Notes: generated from the letters alone by a model not told the origin. A stretch of 64,000 nucleotides of DNA from Paenibacillus algorifonticola (GCF_000971975.1 NZ_LAQO01000015.1:1-64000); one strand, 5' to 3'; positions 27,186 through 36,870 are shown, counted from the stretch's first letter. Numbers and translations are program-made.

Positions 27186-27261
27186 TAGGTTCAACTATAT
27201 TGCCCTCTTTGCAAATAAACCTAATGACTTTATGATTATGTCATCAAACACAAGTAAACAG

Positions 27262-27305
27262 TTAGTAAGCTAAATGAAATTTTGGATTTATATTTAGTAA
27301 GCTAA
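27262..27305. promoter_or_regulatory. Two TTAGTAAGCTAA palindromes, likely MarR operators
   Basis: Identical 12-mers at 27262-27273 and 27294-27305, 32 bp apart, just upstream of the oxidoreductase at 27338. They belong to the TTAG-N4-CTAA family seen before both marR genes. Confidence 0.7.
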
Positions 27306-27337
27306 TTAAATATAACACAGAAAGGAGTAATTGATAA

Positions 27338-28372
27338 GTGAATACAGCCAATAGACTAAAACTTTCGATTTTGGACTTTGTTCATATTTATAAAGGAACT
27401 GCGGCTACGAAAAGTCTTCAAGACATGACGGAAATGGTTCAATTCGCAGAACAGTGGGGGTTCAACAGGTATTGGTTCACTGAACACCATAACACAACAA
27501 CTTTGATGGGTACTTCACCAGACTTGCTGAGCCTGCATGCAGCAGCTCACACCAAAAGCATTCGAGTAGGTTCCGGGGGGATCATGTTGCCTAACCACAG
27601 CCCCTTGAAAGTGATGGAGAACTTTACTCTTCTCGAAGGATTATATCCAGGGCGTATTGACCTCGGGATTGGCAGGGCTTCGGGTACTGATGGCAGAACC
27701 ATGTTGGCATTGTTAAGATCACGAGAATTAATGGAGGTTAATGATTTTCCTGAGCAATTAGATAACCTGCTTTCCTTTTTTGAACGTAACTTTAAAGAAA
27801 ACCACCCGTTTAGTCACATCAATCCTCCTGGTGATAAATCAATGGTTCCAGATATGTTTATGTTGGGATCTAGCGAGGGTGGATTGCATTTTGCCTTGGA
27901 AAAAGGATTAGGGTTTGTATTTGCTGCTCATTTGGCCCCACAACTAGCTATTCCCATGTTAAGAGCTTATCATTCGGGTTTTAAACCTTCCTCGTATTTA
28001 AGTGAACCCCAAAGTATGTTAACGACGATCGTTATTACAGCTGAGACGGAAGAAGAGGCTAAATATATAGCAGGACCGGCGGAGTTAATGTGGGCACAGA
28101 TGAGTACAGGGACGAGAAATCTTACGTTTCCTACACCTGAAGAAGCCAAAAATCACACATACACTCCTCATGAAGAGCTGGCGAGGGAACGAAATAAAGA
28201 ACGTTTTGTGATTGGAAGTGTTGGACAGGTTGCTGAGCAACTGCAACAAATTGCGAAAGCAAGTTTAGTGGATGAAATCATGATTGCAGACTTTTATCCT
28301 AATCAAGAAAGCCGAAAGAAAGGGCATGAATTATTGGCAAAGGAATTAAATTTATCGCAGGGGGAGCAATGA
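27338..28372 (+). CDS. LLM-class (luciferase-like) flavin oxidoreductase
   Basis: This 344-residue TIM-barrel flavoprotein of the bacterial-luciferase superfamily, YhbW/MsnO8-like subgroup, shows LSILDFVHIYKG at the start, YWFTEHHN (about 48-55), VGSGGIMLPNHSPLKVMENFTLLEGLYPGRIDLGIGRASGTD, and a C-terminal GSVGQVAEQL. It would use FMN with a separate reductase; the substrate is unknown. Start is GTG after AAAGGAG. Its stop is followed at once by the next oxidoreductase. Confidence 0.88.
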   Translation: MNTANRLKLSILDFVHIYKGTAATKSLQDMTEMVQFAEQWGFNRYWFTEHHNTTTLMGTSPDLLSLHAAAHTKSIRVGSGGIMLPNHSPLKVMENFTLLEGLYPGRIDLGIGRASGTDGRTMLALLRSRELMEVNDFPEQLDNLLSFFERNFKENHPFSHINPPGDKSMVPDMFMLGSSEGGLHFALEKGLGFVFAAHLAPQLAIPMLRAYHSGFKPSSYLSEPQSMLTTIVITAETEEEAKYIAGPAELMWAQMSTGTRNLTFPTPEEAKNHTYTPHEELARERNKERFVIGSVGQVAEQLQQIAKASLVDEIMIADFYPNQESRKKGHELLAKELNLSQGEQ

Positions 28373-28398
28373 ACTTGCGTAAAGGAGACCACCCAACA

Positions 28399-29523
28399 AT
28401 GGAAAGAAGAAAACTTAAATTAGGTGGTATCATTGATGGCGTTGGTTGGAATCACACGGGTTGGCGCCACCCCGATATTCCTGCAGATGCCAGTGAAAAT
28501 GTTGATTATTACGTTCAAAAAGCCATACAGCTTGAGCAGGGTAAGTTTGATCTCATTTTTTTAGCTGACGTCAGCCATATTGGACCTGGCATGATACCAC
28601 ACTATCTAAGCATGTTTGAGGGCGTATCTATATTGTCTGCATTAAGTATGGTGACTCACTCCATTGGCTTGGCCGCAACAATAGCTACTTCGTATGCTGA
28701 TCCATTTACGGTTGCCAGGCAGATAGCCTCGCTGGACAAGATTAGCAAAGGCCGAGCAGGATGGAATGCGATCACCTCCAATCCAGGAGGATTAGCCAAT
28801 TACAGTCGGTCCCATTTAAGTAAAGCAGATCTTTATCCCATGAAAAAAGAGTTTTTAGAGATCGTTGAAGGCCTATGGGATTCGTACGAGGACGATGCTT
28901 TCATACGTGATAAAGGAAGCGGGATATTTTTTGATCCTAGTAAAATGCATCCGATAAATTACAGCGGGAATTACTTTTCAGTGGAGGGGCCATTAAATGT
29001 TAGTCGATCTCGACAAGGAAGACCGGTCGTCTTTCAAGCCGGCACCTCCTTGGACTTCATGAATGTAGCTGCAAAGCATGCCGAAGTCATCATGGCGCCA
29101 GGTGATTTTGATTATCTTAAAGGATTCGTTTTTGAACTCAAAAAAAGAGTGCAAAATCAAGGACGTTCACCAAACGATCTACTGATTATGCCTTCTCATA
29201 GCCCCATAGTTGGCGAAACGGAAAAAGAAGCATTAGAAAAGCTAAGGGAAATGGAATCATGGATGCCTAAAGGTTATCGCATGCCAAAACCTACATTGAT
29301 GGGATCAGCTGAGAATGTTGCAGAAAAAATAGAACATTGGTATAGAGCAGGCGTTATGGATATATTGCTGATTAGACAAGACTATCCGGCAGGATTTGAG
29401 GATTTTATTCAATTAGTTGTACCTATTTTGCAAGATAAGGGCATATTCCGAAAGGAATATGAGGACAACACACTACGAGGTAATTTAGAACTGCCATACC
29501 CTGAAAACAGGTATAAAAAATAA
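28399..29523 (+). CDS. FMN-dependent monooxygenase, NtaA/SnaA/DszA type
   Basis: This 374-residue protein has KLKLGGIIDGVGWNHTGWRHPDIP, GRAGWNAITSNPGGLANYSR and GRPVVFQAGTS, the hallmarks of the NtaA/SnaA/DszA group that oxidises chelators, thiophenes or sulfonate-type compounds with reduced FMN. An ATG at 28369 overlaps the previous stop, but AAAGGAG (28381-28387) points to the ATG at 28399, which also gives the usual N-terminus. It is a paralogue of the gene at 37144. Confidence 0.88.
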   Translation: MERRKLKLGGIIDGVGWNHTGWRHPDIPADASENVDYYVQKAIQLEQGKFDLIFLADVSHIGPGMIPHYLSMFEGVSILSALSMVTHSIGLAATIATSYADPFTVARQIASLDKISKGRAGWNAITSNPGGLANYSRSHLSKADLYPMKKEFLEIVEGLWDSYEDDAFIRDKGSGIFFDPSKMHPINYSGNYFSVEGPLNVSRSRQGRPVVFQAGTSLDFMNVAAKHAEVIMAPGDFDYLKGFVFELKKRVQNQGRSPNDLLIMPSHSPIVGETEKEALEKLREMESWMPKGYRMPKPTLMGSAENVAEKIEHWYRAGVMDILLIRQDYPAGFEDFIQLVVPILQDKGIFRKEYEDNTLRGNLELPYPENRYKK

Positions 29524-29554
29524 TAAATCACATAAAAAAGAGGAGAAATGAACG

Positions 29555-29770
29555 GTGAAAAACCAAATTACTGAACTACTAGGAATAGAGTATCCCATTA
29601 TCTCAGCTGCAATGACATGGGTGACTTCGGCTGAATTTGTTGCAGCAGTATCCAATGCAGGTGGAATGGGTGTGTTGGGGCCAAATGCTGGCCAAACGGA
29701 AAAATCAACGAGTGCAGAAGACATGGCTAATCGACTGATGTATCTTCCGAGAACGATTGGAATGAGGTAG
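29555..29770 (+). pseudogene. Truncated nitronate monooxygenase
   Basis: Only the first 71 residues remain: ITELLGIEYPIISAAMTWVT, SNAGGMGVLGPNAGQT. This is the N-terminal flavin-binding start of the 2-nitropropane dioxygenase family, normally 310-360 residues. The frame ends in a TAG and runs directly into SDR-like sequence, so a deletion has joined two genes. Confidence 0.8.
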
Positions 29771-29777
29771 TCAGAAA

Positions 29778-30219
29778 AAAGCATTGAAGTTTATGGGGAA
29801 GTTGATATTTTAGTCAACAATGCTGGAATTGCAGCTACGAAGTCCTACAAGGATACAACCATTGATTATTGGAACTTGGCACTAGATATCAATGCATGGA
29901 GTCAATTTGTAGGTATTAAGACAATTGTGCCGTTCATGAAAGAAAATGTAGCGGTTCAATAGTTAACATTGGTTCATTGGCAAGTAAGCTGCATTCAGCA
30001 GGAGGTTTTAATGCTTATACTGCCAGCAAAGGTGCTATTCAAGCTTTATTCAAGGCTCTGAGCAAAGACCAAATTACAGAACGCGCGCAAGAAATACCCA
30101 TCAAAAGATTAGGGCAGTCTCAAGAGGTTGCAAATCTAGCTTTGTTCCTTGCGAGTGATGAAGCCTCTTATATAACGGGGGCAGATCATGTAATTGATGG
30201 AGGATTGTCTGTGAAGTAA
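29778..30219 (+). pseudogene. Broken short-chain dehydrogenase (SDR)
   Basis: The 5' part reads YGEVDILVNNAGIAATKSY up to a stop near 29960. After a frameshift it continues as VNIGSLASKLHSAGGFNAYTASKGAIQALFKALSKD (catalytic S, YxxxK). The proximal P-G..T region is missing. It then ends with the normal VANLALFLASDEASYITGADHVIDGGLSVK. The N-terminal Rossmann part is gone. Decay is clear. Confidence 0.85.
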
Positions 30220-30354
30220 TGTAACCTTGTATTAAGTTAGTATATGAGGCCAGCTATAATCAAAGCCTCATATACTATCACTTTTATTTATGTTAATAAA
30301 ATTTGAAGGAAGTTCATCATACGTTAATTTTCACATCCATCTCCCTCGATATAG

Positions 30355-30366
30355 CTAGCCCGCTAA
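30355..30366. promoter_or_regulatory. MarR-type palindrome before marR copy 1
   Basis: CTAGCCCGCTAA, a slightly imperfect member of the TTAG-N4-CTAA family, 26 bp before the start at 30392. Confidence 0.6.
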
Positions 30367-30391
30367 ATAAAATGAGAGTGAGGATGAATGA

Positions 30392-30817
30392 ATGACAGAT
30401 CAAGTGGATTGTGATATTCGTCAGTCGTTAGACCGAGTTTCCTCTCAAATGCGTCGACATTATAGCGACTCTCTAAGAGAACTAAACCTTTACGCGGGTC
30501 AAGATAATTTACTGTGTCGCTTGTGGTTAGATGATGGAATCACACAAATGCAACTCAGTGAACATCTAAAATGCGAACCTCCTACGGTAACCAATATGGT
30601 TAAATCATTAGAGCAAAATGGGTTTATAACCCGGAAACGTGATGAACAAGATGCAAGAGTCATGCGAATTTATCTCACCGACAAAGGAAAAGAATTAGAG
30701 GTTCCTGTTAAGATCAAATGGAAAGCACAACAGGAAAAATTGCTACAGGCCGTTACTATAGAAGAGCGTTTGAACCTCCGACAATTAATTCAGAAATTGG
30801 AGAGGAATTTATCATGA
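30392..30817 (+). CDS. MarR-family regulator, copy 1
   Basis: This 141-residue winged-helix protein has TQMQLSEHLKCEPPTVTNMVKSLEQNGFITRKRDEQDARVMRIYLTDKGKELE, with the D-x-R of the wing. It is nearly identical along its length to the protein at 39383, which marks a segment duplication. The palindrome at 30355 suggests autorepression. Neighbouring flavin oxidoreductases are the probable regulon. Confidence 0.9.
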   Translation: MTDQVDCDIRQSLDRVSSQMRRHYSDSLRELNLYAGQDNLLCRLWLDDGITQMQLSEHLKCEPPTVTNMVKSLEQNGFITRKRDEQDARVMRIYLTDKGKELEVPVKIKWKAQQEKLLQAVTIEERLNLRQLIQKLERNLS

Positions 30818-30941
30818 ATCCTTCATCACCGGGTGTATTCTAAGAAATTTAAATATTTGTGATTTAGTATGAACATGAGCAAAGGGGATTATTGGGGTTG
30901 CCTTTCCCATGCACTATGATCTATAGAAGAGAGGTTACTAT

Positions 30942-31620
30942 TTGAAAACAATTACTATAATTGGCGCTGGGCCAGGCCTGGGTTTCTCACTGGCCAAAAC
31001 ATTTGGAAAACATGTTTTTCGCATCGCTATGGTATCCAGAAGCCAGGACAAGCTTAATCAATACGCAGAATAGTTGAATGAGATGGGAATAGAGGCCAAG
31101 GGATTCGACTCGGATATTACCAACAAGATGCAACTAACCGCAGCATTTCATCAAATTAGAAATATATTTGGCATAATCGATGTAGTGGAATTCAGTCCCC
31201 ATAACGGAAATGTGCAAGTGGCCCCTGTCCTGGAAACGACAGACGAAAGCGCACATCATATTTTCAGTAATGTAGTCATTGGAGCTATTAATACCGCTAG
31301 ACAAGTTATTCCGGAAATGATTGCACGTGGTCAAGGCGCGCTTCTTTTTACAAGTGAACTATCTGCCATGTTTCCAAGTTCCATGTTTGGAAATTCAGGT
31401 ATAGCCATGTCCGGATAGCGGAACTATATTCTTAATTTGCATGATGCATTACTACCTCAAGGCGTATTCGTTGGGCATCTTTCTATTAGTCCACTTATGA
31501 AGAAAGATACTGGTTTTGATCCGGATCAGGTCGCTGCACATGGTATGACCTATACGAGCACAGAACACAGGCAGAAGAGACCTTTCCCAAGAGTATCAAG
31601 CAATTGATGAGTTAATGGAT
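30942..31620 (+). pseudogene. SDR-family oxidoreductase with internal stops
   Basis: A TTG start gives ITIIGAGPGLGFSLAKTFG (Rossmann motif), then TAG at 31071, then FDSDITNKMQLTAAF...RGQGALLFTSELSAMFPSS, then TAG near 31416. A tail follows that shifts frame around 31545-31570 (the region equivalent to YERRIQAEETFP). A fragment of a second copy of this tail is at 36454. The gene is dead unless the stops are errors. Confidence 0.8.
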
Positions 31621-31726
31621 GGATTGGGACAGTAGAACATATCAAGATTTTTTCATAAGTGATTGATCTGTTTAAGAACAGGATACAGCTGAATTAGTAC
31701 ATTTAAAAATAAGGGAGATGTTTTCA

Positions 31727-32830
31727 TTGGATAAAAAAATTCGTACAGGAATCATAGGTGCTTCAATTAATAATGGTTGGGCGAGTGGTACACATATTCC
31801 AGCCATTGAGCATTTGGATGAGTTTGAGCTTACTGCAGTGGGGACAAGTAATATGGCGAGTGCAAAGAAGAGCGCAGAAGCTTTCCATGCAGATCACGGC
31901 TTTGATAATATGGAGGAACTGGCTCAACATCCTGATGTGGACATGGTCGTCGTCAGTATTAACGTCAAGGAACATTATAATGCGGTTAAAGCCATTGTGC
32001 CTGCTGGAAAACCGATCTATTGCGAATGGCCACTGGGATCAAATACGAATGAAGCACTTGAAATGAAAGAATGGGTAGCTTCCGCAAATTTGCCAAATGC
32101 GATTGGATTACAGGCCAGACAAGCCCCAGCCATTCGGTATGTGAAAGATTTATTGGCAGAAGGTTATGTTGGGAAAGTATTGTCTGCCAATCTAAAGATC
32201 TCCATTGATGGCATGGGTGGCGTGGGTGACAAGTCCAGTGAGTACTTGTTTGATCGGAAGATTGGAGGGAACTTGCTGACCATTGTAGGTGGACATAATC
32301 TGGATGCATTTACCTACATGCTTGGGGACTTTACCGAACTTTCTGCTCTCACAGCACAGCAGTTTCCTGAAGTCGAATTGGTGGATATTCAGAAAGTCAT
32401 CAAGAAGACGACAGATGATCAAATACTGATTACTGGAAAATTAACGAGTGGTGCCGCAGCCAGTGTTCATATTCAAGGAGGAGTCAAACATCAAACAGGA
32501 CTAACACTTGAAATTTTTGGAGATAAGGGCACAATCGTGCTGAGTGCGCCTGCATCCATTCAATTCGGATCACACCAATTACGCGGTGCAGGACCTACTG
32601 ATAACGAGCTTCGTGAACTAACCATTCCGGATTCCTATTACTGGGCCCCGCAATCTCTAAAGAATGACTCAGGGTTTGTTCTGAATATGGCTCAAGCTTA
32701 TCGTAAGTTCGCCCAAGATATTCAAGAGGGAACATCCTTAACTCCTACTTTCGCGGATGCGGTGAAACTTCATCAGTTACTGGATGCTATCGAAAAATCA
32801 GCACAGACCGGTGAACGTCAATACTTTTAA
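31727..32830 (+). CDS. Gfo/Idh/MocA-family oxidoreductase
   Basis: This 367-residue NAD(P)-dependent dehydrogenase-like protein has an N-terminal Rossmann fold (RTGIIGASINNGWASGTHIPAI) and the EKP-equivalent CEWPLGSN. The C-terminal domain includes GGHNLDAFTYMLGDF. The in-frame ATG at 31718 overlaps AAGGGAG; the TTG at 31727 is spaced 9 bases from it and gives the family start, so I prefer it. The last 113 codons are duplicated at 36529-36870. Substrate unknown; family members act on sugars, inositols or bile-pigment-like compounds. Confidence 0.87.
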   Translation: MDKKIRTGIIGASINNGWASGTHIPAIEHLDEFELTAVGTSNMASAKKSAEAFHADHGFDNMEELAQHPDVDMVVVSINVKEHYNAVKAIVPAGKPIYCEWPLGSNTNEALEMKEWVASANLPNAIGLQARQAPAIRYVKDLLAEGYVGKVLSANLKISIDGMGGVGDKSSEYLFDRKIGGNLLTIVGGHNLDAFTYMLGDFTELSALTAQQFPEVELVDIQKVIKKTTDDQILITGKLTSGAAASVHIQGGVKHQTGLTLEIFGDKGTIVLSAPASIQFGSHQLRGAGPTDNELRELTIPDSYYWAPQSLKNDSGFVLNMAQAYRKFAQDIQEGTSLTPTFADAVKLHQLLDAIEKSAQTGERQYF

Positions 32831-33136
32831 TGCTTAGTTCGATGTTCTTCTTATTGAAATCTCCAGGATTAGTAACAGCTGCACAAGTAAAAGAAGCGAC
32901 ATTAGTGGCTGCAATTAGATCTAAACGAGTATCAGACGTCTAACTGTTTAGAGTTGCCTTGTTGTAAATGTGGAAACATATGTACAGCATTAGGAGATAA
33001 GAAATTCCCCATCATAAATGCTGGATTAAGTTTAAGAATTGCTCAAGAGGAAAGTCCTGCGTTACGTACAGTTCCCCAACTTCCCATTTATCCGTCCAGT
33101 ATTTTATAGGCCAGTTGTATAAAATACAATAAAAAA
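32831..33136. other. Stretch with short coding-like debris
   Basis: Two short open frames look coding-like: KSPGLVTAAQVKEATLVAAI (about 32858-32943) and CCKCGNICTALGDKKFPIIN (about 32960-33110). Neither has a start or a recognised family. Probably gene ends left by rearrangement. Confidence 0.3.
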
Positions 33137-33176
33137 AGCCGTAGCTGTTGTTACATAACTATGGCTCCTTTTTTTC
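33130..33176. terminator. Bidirectional terminator after the tetR gene
   Basis: AAAAAAAGCCGTAG ... CTATGGCTCCTTTTTTT, with the arms AGCCGTAG and CTATGGCT, ends three bases before the convergent TetR gene. Confidence 0.75.
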
Positions 33177-33178
33177 GA

Positions 33179-33724
33179 TTAGTCAATGTGTATCATTTGA
33201 ACAATATGCTCAGCTATACTTTGTTCTGTTAGTTTAGTTTGTTCAGCAGTATGCAGAGTAACTGCTTCATTAATCATGTTGGCATAGATTTGTACGTACA
33301 AAGTACGTTCATCAGAGTATATTTCCTGCATACAAAGATTCAAATAATGCTTTAGTGCAATGACTAATTTTGAAGAGAGTAGAGGAATAATTTTGTTATA
33401 GTTCCGGCGACATTTCTTTTTGACTTGTTGATGATACTCAAATGCTGCGAATACTAATTGCATCATATTGTCTTTTGTAAATGTACACACACCATTAGTA
33501 TGTTGTTGAATAAGTTCTTCCGCTGATTTTCTTATAATCTCATCCAACAATTTATATTTATCTTGGAAATGAGCATAAAAAGTTGCTCTATTGATTTGGG
33601 CCCGTTCCGTTAAATTTTGTATTGTTATTTTATCAAAATCTTTTTCTTCCATCAGTTCAAAAAGTGACTCAAAAATGGATTCTCTTGTTCGAGTTGTACG
33701 AATATTTCTTACTTTAAGTCCCAT
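33179..33724 (-). CDS. TetR/AcrR-family regulator
   Basis: This 181-residue protein has an HTH (DKITIQNLTERAQINRATFYAHFQDKYKLLDEII) and a C-terminal domain of the TetR_C_8 kind. The frame is open 19 codons further up, but AAAGGAG stands 8 bases before the ATG at 33724. It is divergent from the SDR gene at 33961. A palindrome in the shared promoter is the candidate operator. Confidence 0.88.
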   Translation of the reverse strand: MGLKVRNIRTTRTRESIFESLFELMEEKDFDKITIQNLTERAQINRATFYAHFQDKYKLLDEIIRKSAEELIQQHTNGVCTFTKDNMMQLVFAAFEYHQQVKKKCRRNYNKIIPLLSSKLVIALKHYLNLCMQEIYSDERTLYVQIYANMINEAVTLHTAEQTKLTEQSIAEHIVQMIHID

Positions 33725-33827
33725 GGATCTAGCTCCTTTTTTTAAACCAACAAATGGCTCGCATTGTTGGTTGTTCCTCAATGATGTTCCGGATACAATT
33801 GAACTACTAAAGCAACTATTGTTGTAA

Positions 33828-33840
33828 TAGTATAATACTA
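33828..33840. promoter_or_regulatory. Palindrome TAGTATAATACTA, candidate TetR operator
   Basis: Perfect 6-base arms around a central A, containing a consensus -10 TATAAT (33831-33836). A regulator bound here would block a promoter for either gene. Confidence 0.5.
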
Positions 33841-33960
33841 AGAAGGTGGTTAGTCCATTCAGAAACTTTAAAGTGCAAGGTTAATAGTAAGTACAGATTT
33901 CATCTAACAATGTAATAAAATTTCAAAGTAATTAAAAACCAAATATTGGAGGAATTTTAA

Positions 33961-34722
33961 ATGAAACTTACAGGAAACACGATCTTCATTACAGGTGGCG
34001 GTTCAGGAATTGGACGTGCATTGGCAGAAGCTTTACACAACCTTGGAAACAAAGTAATCATCTCAGGTAGAAGAAAAGAGCGTCTGGAGGAAGTACTAAG
34101 TGCTAATCCCGGAATGTCTTCAGTTGAACTGGACATACAGGATCTTTCCAGTATTGAGGCAACCGCTAAGCAACTTATTCGGGACTTCCCTGATTTGAAT
34201 GTCTTATTTAATAACGCTGGCATCATGCTTTTCGATGAGGCTGCGGGTGTGATTAATGAAGAGGTTCTGGTTTCAACGGTCTCAACAAACTTGCTTGGAC
34301 CAATTCGAATGACGTCTTCATTAATCGAACATTTGAAGTCTAAAGAAGAAGCTGTGATCATTAATACGACTTCTGCGGTCGGGTTTGTTCCGTACGCAGC
34401 GACTGCGGTGTATTCGGCGACCAAAGCAGCGCTCCATTCCTATACCTTATCACAACGTTATTTGTTTAAAGATACAACAGTAAAAGTATTAGAAATCATA
34501 CCACCTGGGGTTCAAACGGAACTCATGACAGATCTTAGTGACAATCCGCATGCGATGCCACTTGAAGCATTCATTGAAGAAACAATAAGATTACTCGGTA
34601 CGGATGCTGAAGAGGTTCTAGTGGAACAAGCGAAAATGATTCGTGATAATCAAGGCCCGAATGAAGGAGCTTTTGTAATGCAACTTAACGATATGGCGAC
34701 CCAAGCAGCAACAGACCATTAA
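33961..34722 (+). CDS. SDR-family oxidoreductase, DltE-like
   Basis: This 253-residue intact SDR has TGGGSGIGRALAEALHN (cofactor loop), NVLFNNAGI, the catalytic Ser in IINTTSAVG, and YSATKAALHSY (Tyr/Lys pair). The C-terminus IPPGVQTELMTDL continues for some 60 residues. This length and sequence match the DltE/YciK group. RBS GGAGG. Controlled probably by the divergent TetR protein. No substrate can be assigned. Confidence 0.9.
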   Translation: MKLTGNTIFITGGGSGIGRALAEALHNLGNKVIISGRRKERLEEVLSANPGMSSVELDIQDLSSIEATAKQLIRDFPDLNVLFNNAGIMLFDEAAGVINEEVLVSTVSTNLLGPIRMTSSLIEHLKSKEEAVIINTTSAVGFVPYAATAVYSATKAALHSYTLSQRYLFKDTTVKVLEIIPPGVQTELMTDLSDNPHAMPLEAFIEETIRLLGTDAEEVLVEQAKMIRDNQGPNEGAFVMQLNDMATQAATDH

Positions 34723-34817
34723 TTTCATCCTTCTATGACTGTCGGTTTCATTGTTACCAAGCTATGCCTCAATTAAAGCTGATAGCAAATAAAAAATATC
34801 GTTGGGAGAGAGTCAAT

Positions 34818-35750
34818 ATGCTGATCAGCAATAATTATCAAAAGACTCCACAGGCACTTAATGTCGGGCTTTGGTGCAAGAACGACTTCTCTGGAAGTCG
34901 TTGATCGGTTTGAGCTTGATGGTAAACGTACGATTGTAACCGGCGGACATTCCGGAATTGGTTTTTAGATTACCCTTGCATTGGCTGCAGCAGGTGCTAC
35001 TGTCACCGTACTTGCTTGTTCACCTGAGCAAGCAAGTTCTGCGATTGACCATGTTCTGATGGACCCCGTTTCTATTGATACTTTTGCCCAACGTTTCCTT
35101 GCTTCAGGCAAATCATTGGACATCTTGATCAACAACGCGGTTATAATGGCACCTCCATTAGTCCGAAATCTATGGGGTTATAAGTCCCAATTCGCTGTAA
35201 ATCCTCTAGGTCATTTTCAATTGACACTTCGTCTATGGCCAGCCTCAAAGAGAGTGGGCGCAGCTCGGGTTGTATCATTCTCTTCGTTAGAGATTCGTTT
35301 CGGCGGGGTGAACTTCTCAGATCCTAACTTTAAAGTATGATAAATGGAGAGCTTACGGCCAATCGAAATCAGCTAATGCTTTGTTTACAGTAGGACTTGA
35401 TAAGCGCGGTTATCTGGATGGCATAAGAGCATTCTCCGTGTATCCGGGGCGTATTAAGAGAAATCTCGCTCGGTTTTATCGGTCCAGGAACGTGCCGTTG
35501 ATGTGGAATGCAAAACTGCGGAGCAGGGTGCAGCAATTAGTATCTGGAGTGCAACGAGCCCGCAGTTGGAGGGAAAAGGCGGTATTTACTTCATGGACTA
35601 CGATATTGCGGATTATATTCCCGAAGGCTCCTCGCATAAAGGGATAAAATACCCTTGAAAGGCGTTTTGCCTTGGACCGTTGATCCAGAGATGGCTGAAC
35701 GCTTGTGGATAATGAGTGAGGAAATGACGGGGGTCACGTTTGAAGATTAA
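34818..35750 (+). pseudogene. Decayed SDR (retinol-dehydrogenase-like)
   Basis: The ATG after GGGAGAGAG starts a frame that shifts near 34865. FELDGKRTIVTGGHSGIGF then runs into an in-frame TAG near 34969. ALAAAGATVTVLACS, LDILINNAVIMAPP and ARVVSFSSLEIRFGGV follow to a stop at 35340. Further shifts lead through YGQSKSANALF, DGIRAFSVYPGRIK, ATSPQLEGKGGIYF and MAERLWIMSEEMTGVTFED. At least three lesions over about 930 bp. Confidence 0.85.
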
Positions 35751-35756
35751 TATTTT

Positions 35757-35797
35757 TTGTAACGATCCACGGTTATGAAAGCCATGGATCGTTACAA
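35757..35797. terminator. Hairpin after the decayed SDR gene
   Basis: GTAACGATCCA (35759-35769) pairs with TGGATCGTTAC (35785-35795). A mild T-rich stretch precedes it and none follows closely, so it may be a remnant or serve the minus strand. Confidence 0.5.
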
Positions 35798-35976
35798 TGT
35801 AATAATCGTTTTTTATGCGTGAGAAATGATCTGAGGCAATAAATAAGACAATCGGTATAAGTTCTTATCCTCTGGCACACATATGATGGATTTATGCAAT
35901 AAGGTTAACTTTAACAGACTGCAATGAAAAAAATAAGAAGAAGTGTGTGTCGAGGGACAAGAACATAGTCTCATTG

Positions 35977-36006
35977 AAGTCGCTATTATAGCGGCTTTTT
36001 TATTTT
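35977..36006 (+). terminator. Rho-independent terminator
   Basis: AAGTCGCTATTATAGCGGCTTTTTTATTTTTT: a short stem followed by a long T run, with no intact gene directly upstream. Confidence 0.7.
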
Positions 36007-36008
36007 TT

Positions 36009-36052
36009 CGTTACAAGTTCTTGTCCCGAGCCAAGGGCAAGAACTTGTAACG
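36009..36052. repeat. 15-bp perfect inverted repeat
   Basis: CGTTACAAGTTCTTG (36009-36023) and CAAGAACTTGTAACG (36038-36052) flank a 14-base centre. A partial copy, GGGACAAGAAC, lies at 35954. Function unknown; it looks like the end of a small mobile sequence or an operator. Confidence 0.7.
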
Positions 36053-36216
36053 ATTATCGATTAGTCATCTATCTACTTAATTTCTGCTCGCCAATTTAAC
36101 TTAATATGATATGTAGCAATCCAGACATTGTGTGTAATCAGAACTTATCAAATTAGAAATCCCTACCAGTAAATAAACTGATAGAGTAAAATGTCTCTTA
36201 TTATCATAATTTAGAG

Positions 36217-36444
36217 TTAGTCAGAACCAAATGTAGAAGTTGCAGAATAAATAACAGTATCGGTTGCCAAGGTTCCTCTTACAACGGTAATAGTAATTCC
36301 TACAAGGGCTAAGGGGAGTTGTACAGAAACTGTTCCCTTAAATTGAACTCTGAGATTTGTTCCTGCGCCTGCAGTTTGCAGACCGATTTGACCAAAAAGT
36401 TGAGGGGGATTAAGGACAGTAATTGGAATAGTAATTGAGTTGGC
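36217..36444 (-). pseudogene. Fragment of a surface- or spore-type hypothetical protein
   Basis: Reading leftward, SITIPITVLNPPQLFGQIGL, GTNLRVQFKGTVSVQLPLAL and ITVVRGTLATDTVIYSATST have the beta-rich pattern of small structural proteins found in spore formers (family from memory, uncertain). The N-terminal side runs into reverse-complement SDR sequence at about 36447 and the end is cut by a stop after FGSD. It is a broken piece at a rearrangement junction. Confidence 0.45.
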
Positions 36445-36453
36445 CAGAGGCTG

Positions 36454-36526
36454 GTACGACCTATACGAGCGTAGAATACAAGCAGAAGAGACATTCCCTA
36501 TGGATATCATGCAGTTATTGAGCTAA
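36454..36526 (+). pseudogene. C-terminal fragment of the SDR gene (second copy)
   Basis: YDLYERRIQAEETFPMDIMQ-LLS and a stop. It corresponds to the tail of the broken SDR at 31545-31620. It marks the left edge of the second copy of the oxidoreductase block. Confidence 0.75.
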
Positions 36527-36528
36527 TT

Positions 36529-36870
36529 CATCAAACAGGATTAACACTTGAAATTTTTGGGGATAAGGGCACAATCGTGCTGAGTGCGCCTGCATCTATT
36601 CAATTCGGATCACACCAATTACGCGGTGCAGGACCTACTGACAAAGAACTTCGTGAACTAACCATTCCGGTTTCTTATTACCGGGTCCCAGATTCCCTCA
36701 AAGACGACTCAGGATTTGTTCTGAATATGGCACAGGCTTATCGTAAGTTCGCCCAAGATATTCAAGAAGGAACGTCCTTAACACCTACATTCGCGGATGC
36801 GGTCAAGCTTCATCAGTTACTTGATGCCGTCGAAAAATCAGCACAAAATGGTGAACGTCAATATTTTTAA
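36529..36870 (+). pseudogene. C-terminal fragment of the Gfo/Idh/MocA gene (second copy)
   Basis: These 113 codons (HQTGLTLEIFGDKGTIVLSA to SAQNGERQYF) are almost the same as the end of the intact gene at 31727-32830. They are joined directly behind the SDR tail, so an internal deletion of over 1 kb has removed the rest. Confidence 0.9.
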
